64,000 nucleotides of DNA from Doris montereyensis (Eukaryota; Mollusca; Gastropoda; Nudibranchia; Dorididae), in assembly GCA_037039925.1 (NCBI GenBank), contig JAXRKP010000169.1, forward strand, positions 256,501 through 320,500, given 5' to 3'. Shown here in pieces: positions 14,591-26,960 of this stretch. Below the pieces are notes generated by a model that worked only from the letters and a program-made list of their open reading frames with translations, made no database searches and was not told the origin of the DNA. Position 1 is the first letter of the stretch, and each line of letters begins with the position of its first letter. The position numbers were made by a program, and so were the translations under genes.

Positions 14591-15225
14591 GCGACAGGCT
14601 GTGATAACTGCGGTAGGCTGTAATACGCTGTGATAAAGAGCGACAAAGAGCGATAAAGAGCGATAAAAAGTGACAGACTCCGATAAAGAGACTGCGATAG
14701 GCTTCGATAAAGAGCGCTAAAGAGCAATAAAGAGCGATAAAGAGCGATAAAAGAGCGATAAGCTGCTATAACGAGCGATAGGCTGCGATAAAGAGCGATA
14801 AAGAGCGATAAAGAGCGAAAAGCGCGAAAAAAGCGATAAAAGCGATAAAGCGATAAAGAAGATAAAAAGCGATAAAGAGTGATAAAGAGCGATAAAGAGC
14901 GATAAAAGAGGATAAATAGCGATAAAGAGCGATAAAGCGATAAAGAGCGATAAAGAGTGATAAAAGCGATAAAGAGCGATAGGCTGCGATAGGCTGCGAT
15001 AGACTTCGATAGGCTGCGATAGACTGCGATAGGCTGCGATAGGCTGCGATAAGCTGCGATAGGCTGCGATAGGGCACTGTGATAAAGAGCGATAAGGAGC
15101 CATAAACAGCGATAAAGAGCGATAAAGATGACAGGCTCGATAAAGAGCGAAAGGCTGCGATAGGCTGCGATAAAGAACGATAAAGAGCAATAAAGAGCGT
15201 TAAAGAGCGATAAAGAGAGATGCAA
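14590..15225 (+). repeat. HOR segment, paralogue of 42.27-42.95 kb
   Basis: This segment shares an ordered string of rare variants with 42270-42950: GACAGGCTGT or GACAGGCTGC, GGTAGGCTGT followed by AATACGCTGT, GACAAAGAGC, a GTGACAGACT element, GATAGGCTTC, GCGCTAAAG, and finally GCGTTAAAG. The offset is about 27.68 kb at the left and 27.72 kb at the right. The copy here carries more small indels than the one at 42 kb. Confidence 0.75.
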
Positions 15226-18200
15226 TAGGCTGCGATAGACTGCGATAGGCTGCGATAGGCTGCGATAGGCTGCGGTAGGCTGTGATACGCTGTGATAAAG
15301 AGCGATAAAGAGCGATAAAGAGCGATAAAGAGTGACGACTCCGATAAAGAGAGAAGACTGCGATAGGCTGCGATAAAGAGCGATAAAGAGCAATAAAGAG
15401 AGATAAAGAGCGATAAAGAGCGATAAGCTGCGATAACGAGCGATAGGCTGCAATAAAGTATAAAGAGCGATAAAGAGCAAAAAGCGCGAAAAAGAGCGAT
15501 AAAAGCGATAAAGAGCGATAAAGAGCGATAAAGAGCGATAAAGAGCGATAAAGAACGATAAAAAGCGATAAAGAGCGATAAAAAGCCATAGAAAGCGATA
15601 AATAGCGATAAAGAGCGATAAAGAGCGATAAAGAGCGATAAAGAGCGATAAAGAGATAAAGAGCGATGAACAGCGATAAAGAGCGATAAAGAGCGATACA
15701 GAGCGATAGGCTGCGATAGACTTCGATAGGCTGCGATAGACTGCGATAGGCTGCGATAGGCTGCTAGAAGCTGCGATAGGCTGCGATAGGCTGTGATAAA
15801 GAGCGATAAGGAGCCATAAACAGCGATAAAGAACGATAAAGAGCGACAGGCTCCGATAAAGAGCGAAAGGCTGCGATAAAGAACGATAAAGAGCAATAAA
15901 GAGCGATAAAGAGTGATAAAGAGAGATAAAGTGATAAAGAGCGATAAAGAACCATTAAAAAGCGATAAAGAGCGATAAAGAGCGATAAAAAGCGATAAAG
16001 AGCGATAAAAGCGATAAAGAGCGATAAGCTGCGATAGACTACGATAGGCTGCGATAGGCTTTGATAGGCTGCGATAGGCTGCGATAGGCTGCGGTAGGCT
16101 GCGATACGCTCTGATAAAGAGCAATAAGGAGCGATAAAGAGCGATAAAGAGCGATAAAGGGCGACAGGCTCCCATAAACAGCGAAAGGCTGCAATAGGCT
16201 GCAATAAATAGCGATAAAGGCAATAAAGAGCGATAAAGAGCGATAAAGAGTGATAGGCTGCGATAACGATCGATAGGCTACGATAAAGAGCGAGCGATAG
16301 GAGCGATAAAGAGCGATAAAGACCGATAAAGAGCGATAAAGAGCGATAAAGAGCGATAAAGAGCGATAAAGTAAAGAGCGATAAAGAAGCGATAAAGAGC
16401 GATAAAGAGCGATAGGCTACTTAAAAGAGCGATAAAGAGCGATAAGAGCGATAAAGAGCGATAAAAAGCGATAAAGAGCGATAAAAAGCGATAAAGAGCG
16501 ATAAAGAGCAATAAAGAGCGATAAAGAGCAATAGGCTGATAAGAGCGATAGACTTCGATAGGCTGCAATAGGCTGCGATAGGCTGCGATAGGCGCGATAG
16601 GCTGCGATAAAGGCTGCGGTAGGCTGTAATACGCTGTGATAAAGAGCGATAAAGAGCGATAAAGAGCGATAGGCAGACGATAAAGAAGAGAAGGCTGCGA
16701 TAGGCTGCGATAAAGAGCGATAAAGAGCAATAAAGAGATAAAGAGCGATAAAGAGCGATAAAGTGCAATAAAGCCATAGGCTGCGATAAAGCTGTGATAA
16801 AGAGCGAAAAAGAGCGATAAAAGAGCGATAAAGAGCGATAAAAAGACTCGATAAAGAGCGATAAAGATAAAGAGCGATAAAAAGCCATAGAAAGCGATAA
16901 AGAGCGATAAAGAGCAATAAAGAGAGATAAAGAGCGATAAAGAGCGATAAAAGCAATAACGAGCTATAGGCTGCGATAGGCTGCGATAGGCTTTGATAAA
17001 GCTGCGATAAAGGCGATGAAGAGCGATAAAAAAGAGCGATAAAGAGCGATAAAGAGCGATAAAGAGCGATAAAGAGCGATAAAGAGCGATAAAGAGCGAT
17101 AAAGAGCGATAGAAAGCGATAAAGAGCGATAAAGAGGATAAAGAGCGATAAAGAGCGATAAAGAGCGATAAAGAGATAAAGAGCGATAAAGAGCGATAGG
17201 CTGCGATAGGAGCGATAAAGACTTCGATAAAGCGATAGATAAAGGTTAAAGTGATAAAGCTGCAATAAAAGCTGATAGGCTGCGAAGGCGATAAAGAGCG
17301 ATAAAAAGCGATAAAAGCGATAAAGAGCGATAAAGAGCGATAAAGAGCGATAAAGAGCGATAGGCGATAAAGAGCGATAAAGAGCGATAAAGAGCTGCGA
17401 TAAAGAGCGATAGGCTGCCATAAAGAGCGATAAAGATAAAAGAGTGATAGGCTGCGATAAAGAAGCGATAGAGCTCGATAAAGAGCGATAAAGAGCGATA
17501 AAGAGCGATAAAGAGCGATAAAGAGCGATAGGAGCCCATAAAGAGCGATAGGCTGCGATAGGCTGCGATAAAGCTGCGATAAAGAGCGATAAAGAGCGAT
17601 AAAGAGCGATAAAGAGCGATAAAGAGTGATAAAGAGCGATAAAGAGCGATAAAAAGCGATAAAGAGCGATAAAGAGCGATAAAGAGCGATAAAGAGCGAT
17701 AAGATAGAATCCGATAAAGAGCGATAGGCTTTGATAGGCTGCGATAGGCTGCGATAGGCGATAAAGAGCGATAAAGAGCGATAAAGAGCGATAAAGAGCG
17801 ATAGGCTGCGATAAAGAGCGATAGGCTGCGATAGGCGATAGAATGCGATAGGCTGCGATAAACAACGATAATAGAGCGATAGGCTGCGATAAAAGCGATA
17901 GGGCTGCGATAAAGCGATAGGAGCGATAAAGAGCGATAGGCTGATAAAGAGCGATAAAGAGCGATAAAATAAAGAGCGATAAAGAGCGATAAAGAGCCGA
18001 TGAGAGATCAAGCTGCGATAAATAAAGAGCGATAAAGAGCGATAAAGCGATAAAAAGCGATAAAGAGCGATAAAGAACGATCAAGAGCGATAAAGAGCGA
18101 TAAAGAGCGCTAAAGTGCGATAAAGAGCGATAAAGAGCGATAGGCTGCGATAGAATTCGATAGGCTGCGATAGGCTTTGATAGGCTTTGATAGGCTGCGA

Positions 18201-18490
18201 TAGGCTGCGATAGGCTGCGATATAGGCTGCGATAAAGAGCGATAAAGAGCGATTAAGAGCGATAAAGAGTGATAAAGAACGATAAAGAGCGATAAAGAGC
18301 GATAAAAAGCGATAAAGAGCGATAAAGAACAATAAAAGTGATAAAGAGCGATAAAGAGCGATAAAGAGCGATAAAGAGCGATAAAGAAGCGATAAAAAGC
18401 GCTAAAGAGCGATAAAGAACGATAAAAAGCGATCAAGAGCGATAAAGAGCGATAAAGAGCGCTAAAGAACGATAAAGAGCGATAAAGAGC

Positions 18491-18820
18491 GATAGGCTGC
18501 GATAGACTTCGATAGGCTGCGATAGGCTTTGATAGGCTGTGATAGGCTGTGATAGGCTGCAATAGGCTGCAATAGGCTGCGACAAATAGCGATAAAGAGC
18601 GATTAAGAGCGATAAAGAGTGATAAAGAGCGATAAAGAGCGATAAAGAGCGATAAAGAGCGATAAAGAGCGATAAAGAACGAAAAAGAACTATAATGAGC
18701 GGTAAAGAGCGATAAAGAGCGATAAAGAACGATAAAGAACGATAAAGAGCGATAAAAAGCGATATAGAGCGATAAAGAGCGATAAAGAGCGACAAAGAAC
18801 GATAAAGAGCGATAAAGAAC
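18491..18820 (+). repeat. 33-monomer HOR unit (330 bp), intact
   Basis: Thirty-three monomers in perfect 10-bp phase. It starts with GATAGGCTGC and GATAGACTTC. It then passes through GATAGGCTTT, two GATAGGCTGT, two AATAGGCTGC, GACAAATAGC, GATTAAGAGC, the element GAAAAAGAAC then TATAATGAGC, GATATAGAGC and GACAAAGAAC. The unit at 44041-44370 is essentially the same string, including the private TATAATGAGC/GGTAAAGAGC pair. Identity over 33 monomers at 25.55 kb distance shows recent exchange or duplication. Confidence 0.88.
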
Positions 18821-19164
18821 GATAGGCTGCGATAAAGAGATAAAGGCTGCGATAAAGAGCGATAAACAGCGATGTGATAGGCTGCGATAGGCTGCGATAG
18901 GCTGCGATAGGCTGTGATAGGCTGCGATAAAGAGCGATAAAGAGCGATTATCGATAAAGAGCGATAAAGAGCTAAAGAGCGATAAAGAGCGATAAAGAGC
19001 GATAAAGAGCGATAAAGAACGAAAAAGAACGATAAATGAGCGATAAAGAGCGATAAAGAGCGATAAAGAACGATAAAGAACGATAAAGAGCGATAAAAAG
19101 CGATATAGAGCGATAAAGAGCGATAAAGAGGACAAAGCGATAAGAACGATAAAGAACGATAAGC
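18821..19164 (+). repeat. Second HOR unit (34-monomer type), indel-damaged
   Basis: This directly follows the intact 330-bp unit and corresponds to 44371-44711. It keeps late markers in order (GAAAAAGAAC, an ATGAGC monomer, GATATAGAGC, a GACAAAG element) but lacks the phase of its partner. Insertions such as GATTATCGATA near 18948 and several 1-3 bp deletions interrupt it. Its neighbour at 18491-18820 has none, so damage is local. Confidence 0.75.
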
Positions 19165-19439
19165 AGCGATAAAAAGTGATAAAGAGCGATAAAGAGCGAT
19201 AAAGAGCGATAGGCTGCGATAGACTTCGAAGGCTGCGATAAAGCGGATAAAGAGCGATAAAGAGCGATAAAGAGCGATAAAGAGCGATAAAGAGCGATAA
19301 AGAGCGATAGGGTTGATAGGAGCGATAGGCTGCGATAGGCTGCGATAGGCTGCGATAGGCTGCGATAGGCTGCGATAAAGAGCGATAAAGCTGCGATAGG
19401 CTTTGATAAAGAGCGATAGGAGCCATAAAGAGCGATAAA

Positions 19440-19680
19440 GAGCGATAGGGAACGATAGCCTGCGAGCTGCGATAGGCTGCGATAGGCTGCGATAGAGAGC
19501 CATAGGCAGCGATAGGCAGCGATAGGGAGCGATAAGCAGCCATAGGCAGCCATAGGCAGCGATAAAGAGCGATAAAGAACCATAGACAGCGATAAAGCCA
19601 TAGGGTGCGATAGGGTGCGATAAAGAGCGATAAAGAGCGATAGGCTGCGATAGGCGGCAATAGGGTGCGATAGGCTGCGA
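19440..19680 (+). repeat. C-type cassette 1
   Basis: This block contains CATAGGCAGC and GATAGGCAGC monomers, then GATAGGGTGC and GATAGGCGGC monomers, before returning to type B. It occupies the position equivalent to the block at 44950-45185 in the second copy of the large duplication. Confidence 0.8.
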
Positions 19681-20174
19681 TAGGCTGATAGGTTCGCTGC
19701 AATAGGATGCGATAAAGAGCGATAAAGAGCGATAAAGCTGCGATAAAGATGCGATAGGCTGCGATAGGCTGTGATAAAGAGCGATAAGGCTGCGATAGGC
19801 AGCGATAAAGAGCTGATAAAGAGCGATAAAAGCGATAAAGAGCGATAAAGAACGATAAAGAACGATAAAGCTGCGATAAAGAGCGATAAAGAGCGATAAA
19901 AAGCGATAAAGAGCGATAAAGCTGCGATAAAGAACGATAAGAACGATAAAGAGCGATAAAGAGCGATAAAGCTGCGATAAAGACTGCGATAAAGAGCGAT
20001 AAAGAGCGATAAAGATTGATAGGCTGCGATAAAGAGCGATAAGGAGCGATAAAGAGCGATAAAGATTGAATAAAGAGCGATAAAGAGCGATAGGCTGTGA
20101 TAAAAGCGATAGGCTGATAAAGAACGATAGGCTGCGATAGGCTGCGATAGGCTGTGATAGGCTGCGATAGGCTG

Positions 20175-20500
20175 CGATAGGGAGCGATAGGCCATCCGAT
20201 GAAAGGAGCGATAGGGAGCGATAAGCAGCCATAGGATAAGGTCGATAGGCAGCGATAGACAGCCATAGGCAGCCATAGGCAGAGCATAGGCAGCCATAGG
20301 CGGCGATAAAGAGCGATAGGCTGCGATAGGGGATAAAGAGGCGATAAAGTGCGATAGGCTGCGATAGGGTGCAAGGGTGCGATAGGCTGCGATAGAGTGC
20401 GATAGGCTGCGATATGCGGCGATAGGTTGCGATAGGCTGCGATAGGTTGCGATAGGTTGCAATAGGCTGCGATAGGCTGCGATAGGTTGCGATATAGGGC
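20175..20500 (+). repeat. C-type cassette 2
   Basis: A GATAGGGAGC start is followed by CATAGGCAGC runs, a GATAGGCGGC unit, and then GGTGC and GATAGGTTGC monomers. It contains several indels (for example a GGCCATCCGATG stretch near 20190). The nearest collinear partner is the cassette at 46255-46620. Confidence 0.78.
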
Positions 20501-20529
20501 TGCGAAAGGCTGCGAAAGGCTGCGATACG

Positions 20530-22250
20530 ATACGCTGATAAAGAGCGATAAGGAGTGATAAAGAGCGATAAAGAGCGATAAAGAGCGACAAAGAGCGATA
20601 AAGAGCTATAAAGAGTGATAAAGAGTGATACAGAGCCATAAAGGGCGATAAAGAGCGTTAAAGAGCGATAAAGAGCGATAAAGAGCGATAAAGAGCATAA
20701 AGAGCGATAGGCTGTGATCAAGAGCGATAGGCTACGATAGGCTGTGATAGGCTGCGATAGGCTGCGATAGCCTGCGATAGGAAGTAATAGCGAGCCATAG
20801 GGAGTGATAGGGAGCGATAGGGAGCGATAGGGAGGGCGATAAGCAGCCATAGGCGGCCATAGGCAGCCATGGGCTGCGATAAAGAGCGATAGGCTGCGAT
20901 AGGGTGCATAAAGGGTGCGATAGGGTGCGATAGGGTGCGACAGGGTGCGATAGGGTGCGATAGGCGGCGATAGGGTGCGATAGGCTGCGATAGGCTGCGA
21001 TACGCTGCAATAGGTTGCAATACGTTGTGATAGGTTGCGATAGGTTGCGATAGGCTGCGATAGGCTGCGATAGGATGCGAAAGGCTGCGGAAGGCTGCGA
21101 TAGACTGCGATAAAGAGCAATAGGCTGCGATAAAGAGCGATAAAGAGCGATAAAGAGCGAAAACGCGCGAAAAGAGCGATAAAAGCGATAAAGAGCGATC
21201 AAGAGCGATAAAGAGCGATAAAGAGCGATAAATAGCTATAAAGAGCGATAGGCTGCGATAGGCTGCGATAGGCGGCGATAGTCTGCGGTAGGCTGCGATA
21301 CGCTGTAATAAAGAGCGATAAAGAGCAATAAAGAGCGACAAAGAGCGATAAAGTGTGACAGGCTCCGATAAAGAGCGAAAGGCTACGATAGGCTGCGATA
21401 ATGAGCGATAAAGAGCAGTAAAGAGCGATAAAGAGCGATAAAGAGCGATAAAGAGCGATAACGCTGCGATAAAAAGTGATAGGCTGCGATAAAGAGCGAT
21501 AAGCTGCGATAAAGAGCGATAAAGAGCGATAAAGAGTAGGCTGCGATAGGCTGCGATAGGCTGCGATAGGCTGCTATAGGCTGCGGTAGGCTGCGATAGG
21601 CTGCGGTAGGCTGCGATAGGCTGCGATAGGCTGTGATAAATAGCGATAAACGGGCGATAAAAAGCGATAAAAAGCGATAACGAACGATAAAGAACGATAG
21701 GCTGATAAAGAGCGATAGGCTGCGATAGGCTGCGATCGGCTGCCATAAAAGATAAAGAGCGATAAAGCTATAAAGAGCGATAGTCTCCGATAAAGAGATA
21801 GGCTGCGATTAAGAGCGATAAAGAGCGATAAAGAGCGATAAAGAGTGATAAAGAGCGATAAAGAGCGATCAAGGCGATAAAGAGCGATCAAGCGATAAAG
21901 AGCGATAAAGAGCGATAAAGAACGATAAAGAGTGGTAGGCTGCGATAGGCTGCGATAGGCTGCGGTAGACTGCGATAGGCTGCGATAAAGAGCGATAGGC
22001 TGCGATAAGGCGATTGCGATAGGCTGTGATAAAGAGCGATAAAGAGCGATAAAAAGCGATAACGAGCGATAAAGAGCGATAGGCTCCGATAAAGAGTGAT
22101 AGGCTGCGATAGGCTGCGATAGGCTGCGATAAAAAGCGATAAAGAGCGATAGCCTGCGATAAACAGCGATAGGCTGCGATAAAGAGCAATAGGCTGCAAT
22201 AAAGAGCGATATAGAGCGATAAAGCGCGAAAAGCGAGAAAAAGAGTGATA
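20530..22250 (+). repeat. Triplicated HOR segment, copy 1
   Basis: Three copies exist in the window: here, about 46620-48330, and about 53870-55560. Shared markers in order are ACAGAGCCAT, GATCAAGAGC, GATAGGCTAC, GTAATAGCGAGCC (preserved in the first and third copies), a C cassette, AATACGTTGT, GCGAAAACGC, GGCTGTAATAA or equivalent, GATAGTCTCC or equivalent, and GATATAGAGC. Offsets are about 26.09 kb to copy 2 and 33.31-33.34 kb to copy 3. This copy has the fewest phase shifts of the three. Confidence 0.82.
20785..21065 (+). repeat. C-type cassette 3
   Basis: The order is GGGAGTGATA, GATAGGGAGC repeats, CATAGGCGGC and CATAGGCAGC, CATGGGCTGC, an A and a B unit, and a run of GATAGGGTGC including one GACAGGGTGC. 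Then come GATAGGCGGC, GATAGGGTGC, B units, and finally AATAGGTTGC and GATAGGTTGC. The same internal order, including the CATGGGCTGC variant, recurs at 46880-47165 and 54115-54430. Confidence 0.85.
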
Positions 22251-23129
22251 AAGAGCGATAAAGAACGATAAAGAATGATAAAGAGCGATAAAAGCGATAA
22301 CGAGCGATAAAAGCGATAAAGAGCGATAAAGAGCGATAAAGAGCGATAAAGAGCGATAAAGAGCGATAACATAGGCTGCGATAAAGAGCGATAAAGAGCG
22401 ATAAAGAGCGATAGGCTGCGATAGACTGCGATAGGCTGCGATAGACTGCGATAGGCTGCGATAGGCTGCGATAGGCTGCGATAAGCTGCGATAGGCTGCG
22501 ATACGCTGTGATAAAGATCGATAAGGAGCGATAAAGAGCGATAAAGAGCGATAAAGAACGATAAAAGCGATAAAGAGCGATAAAGAGCGATAAAGAGCGA
22601 TCAAGAGCGATAAAGAGCGATAAAGAGCGATCAAGAGCGATAGGCTGCGATAGGCTGCGATAGGCTGCGGTAGACTGCGATAGGCTGCGGTAGGCTGCGA
22701 TAGGCTGCGACAGGCTGTGATAAAAAGCAATAAAGAGCGATAAAAAGCGATAAAGAGCGATAGGCTGCGATAAACAGCGATAGGCTGCGATAAAGAGCAA
22801 TAGACTGCGATAAAGAGCGAAAAATAACGATAAAAAGCGATAAAGAGCGATAAAAGAGCGATAAAGAGCGATAAAGAGCCATAAAGAACGATAAAGACCC
22901 ATAAAGAGCGATAAAGAGCGATGAAGAGCGATAAAGAGCGATAAACAGCGATAAAGAGCGATAGGCTGCGATAGACTTCGATAAGCTGCGATAGGCTGCG
23001 ATAAAGAGCGATAAAGAGCGATAAAGAGCATAAAGAGCGATAGGCTGTGATAAAGAGCTATAGGCCTCGATAGGCTGTGATAGGCTGCGATAGGCTGCGA
23101 TAGCCTGCGATAGGCTCCGATAGGCTGCG

Positions 23130-23370
23130 ATACCCAGCGATAGGAAGCAATAGGGAGCCATAGGGAGCGATAGGGAGCGATAGGGAGCGATAAGCAGCCA
23201 TAGGCAGCCATAGGCAGCCATAGGCTGCAATAAACAGCAATAGGCTGAGATAGGGTGCAAGAGGGTGCAATAGGGTGCGATAGGGTGCGATAGGGTGCGA
23301 CAGGGTGCGATAGGGTGCGATAGGCGGCGATAGGGTGCAATAGGCTGCGATAGGCTGCGAAAGGCGGCGA
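23130..23370 (+). repeat. C-type cassette 4
   Basis: The polar order is GATACCCAGC, GATAGGAAGC, AATAGGGAGC, three GATAGGGAGC, GATAAGCAGC, three CATAGGCAGC/CATAGGCTGC, then a GATAGGGTGC run with GACAGGGTGC, GATAGGCGGC, GATAGGGTGC, and back to type B. It matches 59460-59715 monomer for monomer over most of its length. It is missing from the equivalent place near 28700 in the neighbouring HOR copy. Confidence 0.87.
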
Positions 23371-25379
23371 TAGCATGCGAAAGGCTGCAAAAGGCTGCGA
23401 TACACTGTGATAAAGAGCAATAGGCTGCGATAAAGAGCGATAGAGCGATAAAGAGCGAAAAAGCGTAAAAAGAGCGATAAAGAAATAAAGAGCGATAAAG
23501 AGCGATAAAGAAAAAGAGCGATAAAGAACGATAAAAAGCGATAAAGAGCGATAAAAAGCCATAAAAAGCGATAAAGAGCGATAAAGAGCGATAAAGAGCG
23601 ATAAAGAGCGATGAAGAGCGATAAGAAGAGCGATAAAGAGCGATAGGAGCGATAAAGAGCGATAGACTTCGATAGGCTGCGATAGACTGCGATAGGCTGC
23701 GATAAGCTGCGATAGGATGCGATAGGCTGCGATAGGCTGTGATAAAGAGCGATAAGGAGCGATAAAGAGCGAAAGATGCGATAGAGCGATAAAGAGCGAT
23801 AAAGAGCGATAAAGAGCGATAAAGAGCGATAAAGAGCGATAAAGAGCGACAAAGGGCGATAGGCTGCGATAAAGAGCGATAAAGTGCGATAAAGAGCGAT
23901 AAAGAGCGATAAAGAGCGATAAAGAGCGATAAAGAGTGATAAAGAGAGATAAAGCGATAAAAAGCGATGAAGGACGATAAAAAGCGATAAAGAGCGATAA
24001 AAAGCGATAAAAAGCGATAAAGAGCGATAAAGAGCGATAAAAGCGATAAAAAGCGATAAAGAGCGATAAAGAGCGATAAAGAGCGATAAAGAGCGATAAA
24101 GAGCGATAAAGAGCGATAAAGAGCCATAAAGAGCGATAAAAGAGCGATAAAGAGCAATAAAGAGCGATAAAGAGCGATAAAGAGCGATAGACGCCGATAG
24201 GCTGCGATAGGCTTTGATAGGCTGCAATAGGCTGCGATAGGCTGCGATAGGCTGCGGTAGGCTGCAATACGCTGTGATAAAGTGCGATAAGGAGCGATAA
24301 AGAGCGATAAAGAGCGATAAAGGGCGAAAGGCTGTGATAGGCTGCGATAAAGAGCGATAAAGAGCATAAAGAGCGATAAAAAGCGATAAAGAGCGATAGG
24401 CTGCAATAACGAACGATAGGCTGCGATAAAGAACGATAGGCTGCGATAAAGAGCGATAGGCTGCGATAAAGAGCGATAGGCTGCGATAAAGAGCAATAAA
24501 GAGCGATAAAGAGCGATAAAACGCGATCAAGAGCGATCAAGAGCGATAAAGAGCGATAAAGAGCGATAAAGAGCGATAAGGCTGCGATAGGCTGCGAGAG
24601 GCTGCGATAAGCTGCGGTAGGCTGCGATAGGCTGCGGTAGGCTGCGATAGGCTGCGATAGGCTGTGATAAAGAGCGATAAGGAGCGATAAAAAGCGATAA
24701 CGAGCGATAAAGAGCGATAGGCTCCGATAAAGAGCGATAAGCTGCGATAGGCTGCGATAAAGAGCGATAAAGAGCGATAAAGCGCGATAAAGAGCGATAG
24801 GTTGCAATAGCAATAGGCTGCGATAAAGAGCATTAGGCTGCGATAAAGAGCGATAAAGAGCGACAAAGAGCGAAAAAGCGCGAAAGAGAACGATAAAAAG
24901 CGATAAAGAGCGATAAGGAGCGATAAAGAGCGACAAAGAGCCATAAAGAGCCATGAAGCGATAAAGAGCGATAAAGAACGATAAAGAACGATAAACAGCG
25001 ATAAAAGGCGATAAAGAGCGATAAAAAACGATAAAAGCGATAAAAAGCGATAAAGAACGATAAAGTGCGATGAAGAGCGGTAAATATCGATAAAGAGCGA
25101 TAAGGAACGATAAAGAGCGATAAAGAGCGATAAAAAGCGATAAACAGCGATAGGCTGCGATAGACTTCGATAGGCTGCGATAGGCTGCGATAGGCTGCGA
25201 TAAAGAGCGATAAAGAGCGATAAAGAGCATAAAGAGCGATAGGCTGTGATAAAGAGCGATAGGCTGCGATGAAGAGCGATAGGCTGCTAATACAGAGTGA
25301 TAGGCTGCGATAGGCTGCGATAGGCTGTGAAAGGCAGCGATAGGCTGCGATAGCCTGCAATAGGCTGCGATAGGCTGCG

Positions 25380-25690
25380 ATAGGCAGCGATAGGGAGTGA
25401 TAGGGAGCCATAGGGAGCGATAGGGAGCGATAGGGAGCGATAAGCAGCCATAGACAGCCATAGGCAGCCATAGACAGCCATAGGCAGCCATAGTCAGCCA
25501 TAGGCAGCCATAGGCGGCGACAAAGAGCGATAGGCTGCGATAGGGTGCAATAGGTGCGATAGGGTGCGATAGGGTGCGATAGGCGGCGATAGGGTGCGAT
25601 AGGGTGCGATAGGGTGCGATAGGCTGCGATAGGTTGCAATAGGTTGTGATAGGTTGCGATGGGTTGCGATAGGCTGCGATAGGCTGCAAT
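25380..25690 (+). repeat. C-type cassette 5, extended CATAGGCAGC run
   Basis: This copy has an enlarged central run of about seven CATAGGCAGC, CATAGACAGC and CATAGTCAGC units, then GATAGGCGGC, a GATAGGGTGC run, and GATAGGTTGC units. Its closest partner is 30640-30975, where the run has about six units. The variable copy number inside an otherwise fixed cassette indicates slippage or unequal exchange at the single-monomer level. Confidence 0.85.
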
Positions 25691-25944
25691 AGGCTGCGAT
25701 AGGTTGCAAAAGGCTGCGAAAGGCTGCGATACGCTGTGATAATGAGCGATAAGTAGTGATAAAGAGCGATAAAGAGCGATAAAGAGCGACAAAGAGCGAT
25801 AAAGAGCGATAAAGAGTGATAAATAGTGATACAGAGCCATAAAGGGCGATAAAGAGCGTTAAAGAGTGATAAAGAGCGATAAAGAGTGATAAAGAGGATA
25901 AAGAGCGATAAAGAGCAATACAGAGCGATAAAGAGCGATAAAGA

Positions 25945-26000
25945 GCGATAAAAAGCGATTCGAAGCGGTTGAAAGCGGTGTAGGGCGGTCTAGAGCGATA
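25945..26000 (+). repeat. Short atypical GCGGT element
   Basis: About 45 bp without a GATA word, built from GCGATTCGAA, AGCGGTTGAA, AGCGGTGTAG and GGCGGTCTAG. The last part, GCGGTCTAGAGCGATAGG, recurs at about 56067-56092 with a related AGCGGTTTAA before it. It immediately precedes the long C cassette at 26.0 kb. Confidence 0.75.
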
Positions 26001-26960
26001 GGCAGCGATAGGCAGCGATAGGGAGCGATAGGGAGCGATAGGAAGCGATAGGAAGTGATAAGGGAGGCAGATAAGACACTCATAGGCAGCGATAGACAGC
26101 GATAGGCTGCGATAGGGGTGCGATGCCGATAGGCTGCGATAGGGTGCAATAGGGTGCAATAGGCTGCGATAGGCTGCGATAGGGTGCGATAGGGTGCGAT
26201 AGGCTGCGATAGGCTGCGATAGGGTGCGATAGGGTGCGATAGGCGGCTATAGGGTGCGATAGGCTGCGATAGGCTGCGATAGGCTGCAATAGGCTGCGAT
26301 AGGTTGCAATAGGTTATGATAGGTTGCGATAGGTTGCGATAGGTTGCGATAGGTTGCGATCGGTTGCGATAGGCTGCGATAGGCTGCGATAGGCTGCGAT
26401 AGACTGCGATAGGTTGCGGAAGGCTGTGAAAGGCTGCGATACGCTGTGATCAAGAGTGATAAGGAGCGACAAAAAGCGATAAAAAGCGATAAAGAGCGAC
26501 AAAGAGCGATAAAGAGCGATAAAGAGCGATAGGCTGCAATAGGCTGCGATAGGCTGCGATAGGTTGCGATAGGCTGCGATAGGGTGCGATAGGGTGCGAT
26601 AGGCTGCGATAGGCTGCGATAGGGTGCGATAGGCTGCGATAGGCTGCGATAGGTTGCAATAGGTTATGATGCGATAGGCTGCGATAGGCTGCGAGACTTC
26701 GATAGGCTGCGATAGACTGCGATAGGAAGCAATAGGGAGCGATGATAGGGAGCGATAGGGAGCGATAGGGAGATGATAAGCAGCCATACGCAGCCATAGG
26801 CAGCCATAGGCGGCGACAAAGAGCGATAGGCTGCAATAGGCTGCGATAGGCTGCGATAGGTTGCGATAGGGTGCGATAGGTTGCGATAGGCTGCGATAGG
26901 CTGCGATAGGCTGCGACAGGCTGCGATAGACTGTGATAGGTTGCGAAAGACTTTGAAAGG
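26000..26960 (+). repeat. Double C-type cassette with long GATAGGTTGC run
   Basis: This is the longest C-dominated region. From 26000 to 26430 it runs GATAGGCAGC, GATAGGGAGC, GATAGGAAGC, then GATAGGGTGC/B pairs, GATAGGCGGC, and a clean run of GATAGGTTGC. A GATAGGTTGC/GATAGGGTGC mix follows (26520-26680), and a second cassette start (GATAGGGAGC, CATAGGCAGC, GATAGGCGGC) at 26720-26820, ending near 26960. From about 26131 to 26660 the 10-bp phase is unbroken. Tandem duplication of the cassette is the simplest reading. Confidence 0.83.

Larger units (their letters stand above)
15230..23150 (+). repeat. Ordered HOR segment, copy 1 of a collinear ~8-kb duplication
   Basis: This stretch is collinear with about 40800-49240. 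Shared rare markers in the same order include GTGACGACT versus GTGACAGACT (15332/40899), AACCATTAAA (near 15951/41555), GATACGCTCT (16103/41708), GGCTGTAATACG (near 16621/42298), AAAGCCATAG (16881/42608), GCGCTAAAGTGCG (18109/43671), the 33-monomer unit (18491/44041), GCGAAAACGC (about 21158/47247) and GATACCCAGC (near 23130/49224). The offset is 25.5-25.7 kb up to about 19.2 kb and 26.09 kb from about 20.5 kb, implying roughly 0.5 kb of net length difference between. Roughly 17.0-18.1 kb aligns less clearly. Confidence 0.75.
22630..25860 (+). repeat. ~3.2-kb HOR segment, copy 1
   Basis: This segment is collinear with 28120-31110 at 5.25-5.58 kb offset. Matching anchors include the GACAGGCTGT monomer, GATAAGCTGC after GATAGACTTC (22974/28551), ATACACTGTG (23402/28759), GACAAAGGGC (23848/29282), GCGAGAGGC (24594/29927) and ACAGAGCCAT (25831/31081). 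The first part (22630-23150) also belongs to the larger duplication shared with 48.7-49.24 kb. Long stretches here, such as 23041-23450, keep exact 10-bp phase. Confidence 0.82.
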